Positions 1 through 5,622 of a stretch of DNA of 6,840 nucleotides are shown piece after piece. This stretch comes from a bacterium UBA6025 (GTDB taxonomy: Bacteria; Patescibacteriota; Saccharimonadia; Saccharimonadales; Saccharimonadaceae). Position numbers and translations under genes: made by a program. The stretch is taken from contig DIZP01000030.1 of NCBI GenBank assembly GCA_002429375.1, forward strand, positions 6,108-12,947, read 5' to 3'. A model generated the notes under the pieces. The model saw nothing but the letters and a program-made list of their open reading frames with translations, had not been told where the DNA came from and made no database searches. How positions within the stretch are numbered: the stretch's first letter is position 1; every line of letters starts with the position of its first letter.

Positions 1-1317
1 GCGAATTACCCAGAGGCTTTTATGGCGGCACTGATGACGAGCGATCGAGACGATATTGACCGCTTGGCAATTGAAATTACCGAATGCAAGCACATGGGCA
101 TCACGGTGCTGTCGCCAGACGTCAATGAAAGCTTCGTGGAGTTTGCCGTCGTCCCCGGTAAAAAAGAAATTCGTTTTGGTATGGCGGCCGTGAAGGGTGT
201 CGGCGTCGGAGCGGTTGAAGAGATATTACGGGCTCGCGAGACTGGTAAGTTTGTCGGGGTCGAAGATTTCGCCCGTCGTGTCAGCACTTCTAAATTTAAT
301 AAAAAAGCTTGGGAATCTTTGATTAAATCGGGCGGCTTCGATATGCTTGGTGATCGTTCAGACCTCTTGTTTAACCTTGAAACGGTTCAGGCTTTCGCCA
401 GTAAGCTGCAAAAAGAGACGCTGAGCGGCCAGACTGACCTATTTGGCGGCCTCAGTAACGTTACCGCTATCCAGCCGTCGGTTGCGATGCAACCGTCGCC
501 CGTCAAACATACCGATAAGGAACGGCTGACGTGGGAGCGCGAGCTCCTCGGGTTGTATATTAGCGCCCACCCACTCGATAACTACGATGCTTATTTTGAA
601 GAACAGACTATTTCGCTTAACCAAATCACGCCCGAGGCTGACGGGAAAAAGGCGACGATTGGCGGTTTAATTTCTACTGTGCGGACAATTATCACAAAAT
701 CTGGCACCAAGATGGCATTTGTGGGGATTGAGGATAAGACGGGTGAGGGCGAGATTATTGTCTTTCCGAATCTTTATGAGCAAATCGGGGCCAAGCTGGT
801 GCAAGACGAAGTGATTCGCGCCACTGGCAAGATTAGCGCTCGTGACCGCGACGGCAACCTGGGAACGGATGCTAAAATGATCGCTGACGATATTCAGTTT
901 GTAACCGATCAAGAGCTGCGCGATTACGCATCGACAGGGCGAAAAATGGAAAAGCCAAAAATGAGCGCCAAAGTGAAAGCCATGCGAGTGGCGAGTGCAA
1001 AATCAACCAAATATAACAGCGTCAGTGCCCCCGCAAGCACGCCGCCATCTAAACCCGTCGCGACAATCCGTCCACACCCGATGGTTGAAACGACCCTTAA
1101 AAAGCTTTATGTTCATATTAAAGATCCCGATAATCACGATGCCTTGCTGGCACTGAAGCAAGTCTGCAGTCAGTTTATCGGCCCGACTGATATTGTCTTG
1201 GTCTTGGGAGCGACCAAAAAATCGGCTATCAAACTACCTTTTAGAGTCGAGGCAAACGATGAGCTTTTCGGCGCCTTAGTGAAGATTCTGGGTGAGGATG
1301 CCGTCGTTCTTAAATAG
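1..1317 (+). CDS. dnaE: DNA polymerase III alpha subunit, C-terminal part (5' end outside window)
   Basis: This is the catalytic subunit of the replicative DNA polymerase; only its last 438 residues are here. The reading frame is open from base 1, and the codons before the first ATG at 22 still read like DnaE (ANYPEAFMAAL), so that ATG is not the start. Window residues about 60-118 form the helix-hairpin-helix region (GMAAVKGVG onward). The conserved LLGLYISAHPLD stretch is at about 182-193, and an OB-fold follows at about 218-305 (ATIGGLIS, then FVGIEDKTGEGEIIVFP). A Lys/Ala/Ser/Pro-rich linker (about 318-360) leads to a small C-terminal domain ending in VVLK and TAG. In E. coli the equivalent C-terminal region contacts beta clamp and tau. 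The PHP, palm and finger domains lie upstream of the window. No convincing terminator follows the stop. Confidence 0.96.
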   Translation, partial: ANYPEAFMAALMTSDRDDIDRLAIEITECKHMGITVLSPDVNESFVEFAVVPGKKEIRFGMAAVKGVGVGAVEEILRARETGKFVGVEDFARRVSTSKFNKKAWESLIKSGGFDMLGDRSDLLFNLETVQAFASKLQKETLSGQTDLFGGLSNVTAIQPSVAMQPSPVKHTDKERLTWERELLGLYISAHPLDNYDAYFEEQTISLNQITPEADGKKATIGGLISTVRTIITKSGTKMAFVGIEDKTGEGEIIVFPNLYEQIGAKLVQDEVIRATGKISARDRDGNLGTDAKMIADDIQFVTDQELRDYASTGRKMEKPKMSAKVKAMRVASAKSTKYNSVSAPASTPPSKPVATIRPHPMVETTLKKLYVHIKDPDNHDALLALKQVCSQFIGPTDIVLVLGATKKSAIKLPFRVEANDELFGALVKILGEDAVVLK

Positions 1318-1321
1318 AGCA

Positions 1322-1340
1322 GGCAATCACAATGATTGTC
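1322..1340 (+). other. Small dyad downstream of dnaE
   Basis: GGCAATCA (1322-1329) and TGATTGTC (1333-1340) form an eight-pair stem with one G-U pair and a three-base loop. There is no U-run after it, so it is a poor intrinsic terminator. It sits 10 bp upstream of the -35 box of the next gene and could instead be a protein-binding dyad or an mRNA 3'-end stabiliser. No function can be assigned. Confidence 0.3.
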
Positions 1341-1349
1341 GACTGAACA

Positions 1350-1378
1350 TTGACAAAATGCTCAAGTCATAGTAGAAT
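1350..1378 (+). promoter_or_regulatory. Sigma-70-type promoter of the 89-aa gene
   Basis: TTGACA (1350-1355) matches the -35 consensus exactly. It is followed by a 17-bp spacer and TAGAAT (1373-1378), which matches the -10 consensus at five of six positions. This is the best promoter in the window. Transcription should begin near 1385, giving a leader of about 40 nt before the ATG at 1426. Confidence 0.8.
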
Positions 1379-1413
1379 ATATATGACTCAGCACAACCCC
1401 CGTCTAGTACGAA

Positions 1414-1417
1414 GAGG
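1414..1417 (+). promoter_or_regulatory. Ribosome binding site deciding the start at 1426
   Basis: GAGG, within GAAGAGG, lies 8 nt before the ATG at 1426 but only 2 nt before the in-frame TTG at 1420. The spacing therefore selects the ATG. Confidence 0.7.
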
Positions 1418-1425
1418 TCTTGTCT

Positions 1426-1695
1426 ATGAGTAATATAGCTCCAATTGCAGTCGAGTTTGTCAATGTCGTCTTGAGCGAACGTGCAGAGCGCGATTTCGTT
1501 CTCGACTATATCCTCAACAACCCCGGTTCTACCGAGGAAGATGCCCAGGAAGTACTCCAGCACCACAAGAAGGGTGACGGCAACTTTTTGCCGAGCCTGT
1601 TGTTGGTGAAATTCATGAAATTTCGCCGCTGGTCGGAGAAACACGAACCGGGCACGGTACTGTCGCCAGCAACAAGAGTTGTGACCATCAGGTGA
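1426..1695 (+). CDS. Hypothetical protein, 89 aa, unrecognised
   Basis: I do not recognise this family. The protein begins MSNIAPIAVEF and ends RVVTIR. It has no cysteine, no signal peptide and no membrane segment. The N-terminal half is probably helical and acidic (NNPGSTEEDAQEVLQHH, about residues 30-46), and the second half is basic (KFMKFRRWSEKH, about 63-74). The case that it is real is strong for its size: a near-consensus promoter, a well-spaced GAGG site before the ATG, and a long hairpin after the stop, so it looks like a monocistronic unit. The start is set at 1426 rather than the in-frame TTG at 1420 because of the ribosome binding site spacing. It lies between dnaE (same strand) and a converging methyltransferase gene, which gives no clue to function. 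A small regulatory or nucleic-acid-binding protein is possible but speculative. Confidence 0.75.
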   Translation: MSNIAPIAVEFVNVVLSERAERDFVLDYILNNPGSTEEDAQEVLQHHKKGDGNFLPSLLLVKFMKFRRWSEKHEPGTVLSPATRVVTIR

Positions 1696-1720
1696 CGATA
1701 TGGAGTCCATCTACGCCCGT

Positions 1721-1781
1721 AATGAAAGAGCCTGTCGTGATTAGCTTCACACAGAAGCTCATCAGTGCGGGCTCTTTCATT
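1721..1781. terminator. Long two-part hairpin between convergent genes, probable bidirectional terminator
   Basis: A perfect 12-bp outer stem pairs AATGAAAGAGCC (1721-1732) with GGCTCTTTCATT (1770-1781). Inside it, after an internal loop, a second stem pairs TGATTAGCTTC (1738-1748) with GAAGCTCATCA (1754-1764), with one T-C mismatch and a five-base loop. The position, between the stops of the 89-aa gene and the methyltransferase gene, suits a terminator for both strands. The U-tracts are weak (CUUUCAUUU on the plus strand), and the hairpin is longer than a usual intrinsic terminator. Confidence 0.65.
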
Positions 1782-1789
1782 TCCGGGCT

Positions 1790-2275
1790 TTAGTCATTGA
1801 GGGCGTAGAGGGCAATGCCGGCAGCGATGCTGACATTAAACGACTCTTTTTTCCCTTTCATCGGGATCTCGATCAGGTCATCGCACTGATTGCGCAAGTC
1901 GTCCGTAAGGCCTTCAACTTCCTCGCCAAGTAGCAGGGCGATTTTTTTGGGCGCCTTGTAGCTTGGGAGTAGTATTGAACGTTTATCTTGCTCGAGGCCG
2001 ACAATCGTAAAGCCTCGTGCTCGCAATGCGGCAAAGTCAGGGTGGGCCTGGTATTCGAACGGTACCATCACCTCGGCATCAAGAGCAGTTTTGTGAATTT
2101 GTGCGGTCAGCTTATTGGCAATATGCGGCAAGCGGGGGTCGTTTTTCATAGCAGGGTAGGGTGTGTAGCCACTCAGAATAAGTTTTGCAACACCAAAGCC
2201 TTCACAGGTGCGAAAAATCGATCCAATGTTATGGGTTGATCGGATGTTGTGGGCAATGACGATGACTTCGGGCAT
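1790..2275 (-). CDS. TrmH/SpoU-family RNA 2'-O-ribose methyltransferase
   Basis: This predicted SPOUT-class enzyme moves a methyl group from S-adenosylmethionine to a ribose 2'-OH in tRNA or rRNA. All three SpoU motifs are visible (161-residue numbering). Motif 1 is NIRSTHNIGSIFRT (10-23), including the conserved Arg22. Motif 2 is LLLGEEVEGL (114-123). Motif 3 is IPMKGKKESFNVS (137-149), which forms the SAM-binding knot. At 161 aa it is a bare catalytic domain without an RNA-binding extension, like E. coli TrmL (about 157 aa), but the sequence does not fix the target nucleotide, so I give no symbol. The start MPEVIVIAHN at 2275 is chosen because the family begins this way and an extended -10 lies just upstream. 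Alternative in-frame starts are ATG 2284 and TTG 2299. The gene is divergent from pilB and convergent with the 89-aa gene. Confidence 0.9.
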   Translation of the reverse strand: MPEVIVIAHNIRSTHNIGSIFRTCEGFGVAKLILSGYTPYPAMKNDPRLPHIANKLTAQIHKTALDAEVMVPFEYQAHPDFAALRARGFTIVGLEQDKRSILLPSYKAPKKIALLLGEEVEGLTDDLRNQCDDLIEIPMKGKKESFNVSIAAGIALYALND

Positions 2276-2282
2276 TACTAAC

Positions 2283-2292
2283 ATCTTACCAC
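2283..2292 (-). promoter_or_regulatory. Extended -10 promoter of the methyltransferase gene
   Basis: On the minus strand the sequence reads TGG then TAAGAT (hexamer at 2288-2283), a TGN extended -10 with four of six consensus matches in the hexamer. It is followed by seven bases and then the ATG at 2275. No -35-like hexamer sits 17 bp upstream. Transcription would start at or one base before the ATG, predicting a leaderless message. The hexamer is weaker than in the two similar promoters on the plus strand. Confidence 0.45.
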
Positions 2293-2295
2293 GGG

Positions 2296-2310
2296 ACAAG
2301 TCGGGCTTGT
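2296..2310. repeat. Inverted repeat ACAAG-5-CTTGT
   Basis: ACAAG (2296-2300) and CTTGT (2306-2310) face each other across TCGGG. The same half-sites recur in the opposite order in the 2390-2403 palindrome. It lies just upstream of the methyltransferase -10 element, so it could be an operator, but five-base arms can arise by chance. Confidence 0.3.
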
Positions 2311-2389
2311 GGTGTCGTTGTCTCGAGGAACGGACTTCGCGCCAAGAATTTCACGTTTTAGCGATGTAAATTCGTGGGTTTCCGTATGT

Positions 2390-2403
2390 TCTTGTCGACA
2401 AGA
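2390..2403. promoter_or_regulatory. 14-bp perfect palindrome in the divergent intergenic region
   Basis: TCTTGTCGACAAGA reads the same on both strands. It is in the 184-bp gap between the divergent methyltransferase and pilB genes, about 43 bp upstream of the pilB -10 hexamer. A perfect, spacer-less dyad of this length suggests a dimeric regulator site. It is not the LexA or Fur consensus I know. No regulator gene lies nearby. Confidence 0.4.
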
Positions 2404-2442
2404 CACCCCAATCCCCCCGCTCTATAAAAAGGTTATGGTTTC

Positions 2443-2451
2443 TGCTATGAT
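2443..2451 (+). promoter_or_regulatory. Extended -10 promoter of pilB
   Basis: TGC (2443-2445) precedes TATGAT (2446-2451), a TGN extended -10 with five of six consensus matches. The region 17 bp upstream (TATAAA) does not resemble a -35 box. Only eight bases separate the hexamer from the ATG at 2460, so transcription should start at about 2458-2460, on or next to the start codon. No Shine-Dalgarno sequence is present. Confidence 0.6.
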
Positions 2452-2459
2452 AATCAGTA

Positions 2460-4082
2460 ATGGACGAAGATAGAATTCAGCAAAATCGTCGTGATCAGGA
2501 CGAAAAGGCAACCCAAGAACGTGCGGCGATTTTAGGTATCTCTTATTTTGATGCGCGCGAGGTTGAGCAAACACTGCCGCTGGCAAACGACGTGCTGGAT
2601 ATATCGATTATGCACAAGAACCGAATTGTGCCGTTGGTGGCTGGTGGCGAGGCCGCAGCGTGGCGTTTTGGCGTCACGACACAGACTCCGCAATCGTTTA
2701 TTCGTGAGCTGACAAAAGACTATAACGACAAGGGTCATACCATTCAATTCTTCCTCATCAGCAACAGTTGTTATAAAACTTTTATGAACCGCTATGACCC
2801 GCCAGTTAAGACGGTCTATGATGACATTCAAATCGCCAAAGAGGGTGACAGTGATACGATTACGCAAGTCAGCCGGACGCTTAACTCTGTCGGGAGCGAT
2901 GAAGTCTTCGATTACTTAATCGATCAAGCCGATCGTCTCGGGGCGAGTGACATACATATCGAAAATCAGCGGACGCATATTCGTATCCGCATGCGCATCG
3001 ACGGCGCCTTGCACCCAGTTGCCGATCTTGAAACTGATCGTTATCGCATTATCTTGGGTGCCTTGGCGTCTCGAGCTAATATATCGACAGCCGCCACCGA
3101 GCCACAATCCGGTCACATGCAAAAAGAAATCACTCGTGACGGTGCCACGCATCTGCTTAATCTTCGTGTCGAGACCGTGCCGACGATGTACGGACAGGAT
3201 GCGGTACTCCGTCTGTTTAATTTTGACGAATCGATGCTTGACCTCAACCTCCTCGGGATTGGTGAAGCGGAACGAGCCGAGATTGACGAAGTGATTAGTC
3301 ATCCCCGCGGTATGGTTCTGATGGTTGGTCCGACCGGAAGCGGTAAATCGACCACTTTGTACAGCATTATTAGTGCGCTTAATACGACCGACCGAAAAAT
3401 TATCACGCTCGAAGACCCAATCGAATATGGTATTACTGGCGTTTCGCAGATTCCGGTTGATACGACGGGCGGCAAGAGTTTCGCCGATGGCTTGCGGGCA
3501 GTTTTACGCCTCGACCCTGACGTCGTGATGATAGGAGAGATCCGAGACGCTGATACCGCCAAGACGGCCATTCAAGCCTCGATTACTGGGCACTTGGTGC
3601 TCTCTAGCTTCCACGCTAATACCACTTCAGCCGCCTTTAGCCGTATGATTGACCTGATTGGGGTAAACCCGATTTTTAGTTCGGCGATTCGTCTCGTCAT
3701 CGCTCAGCGCCTGGTTCGCCGCTTGGATGATACGACCAAGCAAGAATACGAGCCAGATGACGCGACGCGTCGATGGGTACAACAGGCGTTGAAAGATTTA
3801 CCCGCTCACATTGACAAACCGAATCTCGATACATTTAAGTTATGGAAGCCAGTTATAACCGAAGATTCACCCTTTGGTTACAAGGGCCGCATCGTTATTA
3901 TGGAGCAAATGGTTGTTGACGAGAGTGTACAGAAATTTCTTCGTGGCGATGTCGCTGAAATACATACCGAGGTTATCGAAACTGCCGCCAGGGCTGGTGG
4001 TATGGTAACCTTGCTAGAACGTGGCGTGCTGGCTGCCTTGAGCGGCCAAACAACACTCGATGAGGTGAATCGAGTTATTTAG
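2460..4082 (+). CDS. pilB: GspE/PilB-family assembly ATPase (type IV pilus or type II secretion)
   Basis: This is a cytoplasmic hexameric ATPase that powers pilin polymerisation at the inner face of the membrane. It has 540 aa. The N-terminal domain spans about 1-135, and the N2 domain begins near DYLIDQADRLGASDIHIE (about 150-165). The catalytic core has Walker A GPTGSGKST (290-298, Lys296), an Asp box ITLEDPIEY (315-323), Walker B VVMIGEIRD (355-363, Glu360) and a His box TGHLVLSSFHAN (376-387). Classical GspE/PilB proteins have a four-cysteine zinc motif after AQRLVRRL; here residues 415-425 continue as DDTTK, and the whole protein has one cysteine. The ATG at 2460 is the first possible start after an in-frame stop at 2451. 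No other pilus genes are in the window, so PilB is preferred over GspE only because type IV pili are common in this group. PilT is less likely because of the N-terminal domain. Confidence 0.93.
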   Translation: MDEDRIQQNRRDQDEKATQERAAILGISYFDAREVEQTLPLANDVLDISIMHKNRIVPLVAGGEAAAWRFGVTTQTPQSFIRELTKDYNDKGHTIQFFLISNSCYKTFMNRYDPPVKTVYDDIQIAKEGDSDTITQVSRTLNSVGSDEVFDYLIDQADRLGASDIHIENQRTHIRIRMRIDGALHPVADLETDRYRIILGALASRANISTAATEPQSGHMQKEITRDGATHLLNLRVETVPTMYGQDAVLRLFNFDESMLDLNLLGIGEAERAEIDEVISHPRGMVLMVGPTGSGKSTTLYSIISALNTTDRKIITLEDPIEYGITGVSQIPVDTTGGKSFADGLRAVLRLDPDVVMIGEIRDADTAKTAIQASITGHLVLSSFHANTTSAAFSRMIDLIGVNPIFSSAIRLVIAQRLVRRLDDTTKQEYEPDDATRRWVQQALKDLPAHIDKPNLDTFKLWKPVITEDSPFGYKGRIVIMEQMVVDESVQKFLRGDVAEIHTEVIETAARAGGMVTLLERGVLAALSGQTTLDEVNRVI

Positions 4083-4093
4083 GCTCGTTACCC

Positions 4094-4122
4094 TTTCAAA
4101 ACGCCCACCACTGTGGTATAGT
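4094..4122 (+). promoter_or_regulatory. Probable rplS promoter with extended -10
   Basis: TGG (4114-4116) precedes TATAGT (4117-4122), a TGN extended -10 with five of six consensus matches. A weak -35 candidate TTTCAA (4094-4099, three of six) lies 17 bp upstream. The predicted start near 4129 leaves a leader of about 33 nt. An 11-bp dyad, ACCAC-T-GTGGT (4107-4117), overlaps the extended -10. A second hexamer, TATATT (4136-4141), could give a shorter leader. There is no visible terminator after pilB, so read-through could also supply transcripts. Confidence 0.55.
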
Positions 4123-4161
4123 CAATAGCTGATTGTATATTAATTGGTAAAGTGAGTAAAA

Positions 4162-4599
4162 ATGAGTTTTGAACTGATCAAAAAAGTGAATGAAGCCCAA
4201 AAAAAAGCCAGCGTCGTTGACGTTCGTAGTGGCGATACTGTTCGAGTGAGTCAGAAAATTAGAGAAGGTGCCAAAGAACGTATTCAGATCTTTGAAGGCG
4301 TCGTGATTCGTACTGATCGCCGAGCCTCTCACACCTCACGTATTACGGTTCGCAAAATTGCGAGTGGCGTTGGTGTCGAAAAGAGCTTTTTGCTTCACAG
4401 CCCATTGGTTGAAAAAGTTGAAGTTGTTCGCCGTGCGAAAGTTCGTCGCAACTATCTTTCATTCCTCCGTAACCGTAGTGGTAAGAGTGCCCGCCTGAAA
4501 GCGCTGAACTTCGACCGCGAAGGCGTTAACACGCTGGCCGAAGCTCCGGTTGTAAAAGAAATTGTGACCGAAACAGCCGCTGAAGCAAAAGCCGAGTAA
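4162..4599 (+). CDS. rplS: 50S ribosomal protein L19 (bL19)
   Basis: bL19 is a structural protein of the large ribosomal subunit that sits at the interface with the small subunit. The core is clear over residues 1-114: DVRSGDTVRVSQKIREGAKER (20-40), then the family signature IQIFEGVVIRTDRR (41-54) and the basic C-terminal part RRAKVRRNYLSFLRNRSGKSAR (90-111). At 145 aa it is longer than the usual approximately 115 aa. Residues 115-145 are an added tail that becomes Ala/Glu/Val-rich and acidic (ending ETAAEAKAE). The ATG at 4162 is preceded by GTGAG with a five-base gap, a weak ribosome binding site. The gene has its own promoter and is closed by a strong terminator. It is followed by rnhB-yraN, a neighbour often found beside rplS in bacteria. 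Confidence 0.97.
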   Translation: MSFELIKKVNEAQKKASVVDVRSGDTVRVSQKIREGAKERIQIFEGVVIRTDRRASHTSRITVRKIASGVGVEKSFLLHSPLVEKVEVVRRAKVRRNYLSFLRNRSGKSARLKALNFDREGVNTLAEAPVVKEIVTETAAEAKAE

Positions 4600-4611
4600 T
4601 AGTCTTTATCG

Positions 4612-4646
4612 TAAAAATCGCCCGACGGCCTGTTGGGCGATTTTTA
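4612..4646 (+). terminator. Strong intrinsic terminator of rplS
   Basis: TAAAAATCGCCC (4612-4623) pairs perfectly with GGGCGATTTTTA (4635-4646). Three further pairs (one G-U) extend the stem to 15 bp around a GGCCT loop. The U-run is built into the 3' arm (TTTTTA), with matching A residues on the 5' side, so it may also act on the minus strand. It ends two bases before the extended -10 of the next gene. Confidence 0.9.
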
Positions 4647-4647
4647 T

Positions 4648-4656
4648 TGGTACAAT
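4648..4656 (+). promoter_or_regulatory. Extended -10 promoter of rnhB-yraN
   Basis: TGG (4648-4650) precedes TACAAT (4651-4656), a TGN extended -10 with five of six consensus matches. Exactly six bases separate the hexamer from the ATG at 4663, so the start codon's A is at the expected +1. The position 17 bp upstream falls in the rplS terminator loop and has no -35-like sequence. No Shine-Dalgarno sequence is present, which predicts a leaderless message. Confidence 0.6.
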
Positions 4657-4662
4657 GTAGAT

Positions 4663-5622
4663 ATGATATTAGGTATTGACGAAGTCGGGCGTGGTCCGTG
4701 GGCCGGGCCACTGGTAGTGGGGGCGGTTGTGTTGGGCGGTACTACTATTGACGGGCTAACTGATAGTAAAAAATTGACTAAAAAACGCCGCGAAGAATTG
4801 GATATTGTTATCCGTGAACAGGCGAGCGGCATTGGGCTGGGGTGGGTCAGCGCCGAGCAGATTGACGACATAGGATTATCGGCGGCCTTGGTGCTGGCAA
4901 CCAAACGAGCGGTTGAACAGGTAACGGCAGCGTATCATGAAATTATCATCGATGGCACGGTTAATTTTTTAAAAGATACTAGCAAAGGTCAGTACGTCAC
5001 GACACTAAAAAAAGCCGACCTATTAATACCGAGTGTTTCGGCGGCATCGATCGTGGCCAAGGTTGCCAGGGATGCCTACATGGCCGAACAGGATACGATT
5101 TATCCAGGATATGGGTTTTTCAGTCATGTCGGTTACGGGACGGCGGTTCATCGTACGGCTATCGAAAAGCTTGGCGTTACACCGTTGCATCGGCTATCAT
5201 TTGCCCCACTAGCTCGGTATCGCAAAAAAAAGACGGGTCCTGTCGTCGAGTCCGCCCCGCTCGACGCCACCCGACGGATAGCTACTAAGGTGATTGGAGA
5301 CGCAGCCGAGACGGCAGCCGCTAACTATCTCCTACGACTTGGCCACGAGGTTCTAAGCCGTAATTGGAAAACGAAATTTTGTGAAATTGATATTGTGTCA
5401 AAATATAACAATATCGTCTATTTTACGGAAGTGAAGTATCGCCGCCAGCCAGGCCAAGGCGGTGGTTTGGCAGCAATTACTCCTTTCAAGTTGCGTCAAA
5501 TGAAATTTGCCGCTGAATTTTATGTATTGGCAAATAAATTATCAGGTACCGATATGCGGCTCGCGGCAGTAGCGGTAACTGGTGAACCACCCGAAGTCGA
5601 GATATTTTTAGAGGTCGAGTAG
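4663..5622 (+). CDS. rnhB: RNase HII fused to a YraN/UPF0102 nuclease-like domain
   Basis: This is a 319-aa two-domain protein. Residues 1 to about 187 are RNase HII, which cuts the RNA strand of RNA:DNA hybrids and removes single ribonucleotides from DNA. The DEVGRG motif gives Asp6 and Glu7, and Asp97 (IIIDGT) and Asp119 (KKADLL) complete the metal site; SVSAASIVAKVARD (124-137) and YPGYGF (147-152) are also family signatures. A basic linker (about 188-205) leads to a YraN/UPF0102 domain: GDAAETAAANYLLRLGHEVL (212-231), RNW (233-235), CEIDIV (240-245, Asp243) and FTEVKYR (254-260, Glu256, Lys258). These are the PD-(D/E)XK-like residues of that family. The usual Gly before EID is Cys. YraN's biochemical role is poorly defined. 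The ATG at 4663 is preferred over an in-frame TTG at 4633, which lies inside the rplS terminator. The 3' end overlaps the opposing aminopeptidase gene by 15 nt. Confidence 0.95.
   Translation: MILGIDEVGRGPWAGPLVVGAVVLGGTTIDGLTDSKKLTKKRREELDIVIREQASGIGLGWVSAEQIDDIGLSAALVLATKRAVEQVTAAYHEIIIDGTVNFLKDTSKGQYVTTLKKADLLIPSVSAASIVAKVARDAYMAEQDTIYPGYGFFSHVGYGTAVHRTAIEKLGVTPLHRLSFAPLARYRKKKTGPVVESAPLDATRRIATKVIGDAAETAAANYLLRLGHEVLSRNWKTKFCEIDIVSKYNNIVYFTEVKYRRQPGQGGGLAAITPFKLRQMKFAAEFYVLANKLSGTDMRLAAVAVTGEPPEVEIFLEVE

Noticed and set aside
1420..1425. TTG start for the 89-aa protein
   Set aside because: Only 2 nt from GAGG, whereas the ATG at 1426 has an 8-nt gap.
2276..2299. Upstream TTG (2299) or ATG (2284) start for the methyltransferase
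   Set aside because: No well-spaced ribosome binding site supports either, and the family normally begins just before the VIAHNIRS motif. ATG 2284 falls within the -10 hexamer.
2407..2418. C-rich run upstream of pilB as a quadruplex former on the minus strand
   Set aside because: Only two G-runs exist on the minus strand, too few for an intramolecular quadruplex.
2435..2473. Twelve-codon upstream ORF overlapping the pilB start
   Set aside because: It begins before the predicted transcription start, so it would not be in the message, and it has no ribosome binding site.
2916..3302. Antisense open frame of 128 codons inside pilB
   Set aside because: It is a shadow of the well-supported ATPase frame, with no family resemblance and no initiation signals.
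4633..4662. Upstream TTG start for the RNase HII ORF, adding ten residues
   Set aside because: It lies within the rplS terminator hairpin and upstream of the -10 element, and RNase HII proteins begin close to the GIDEVGRG motif.
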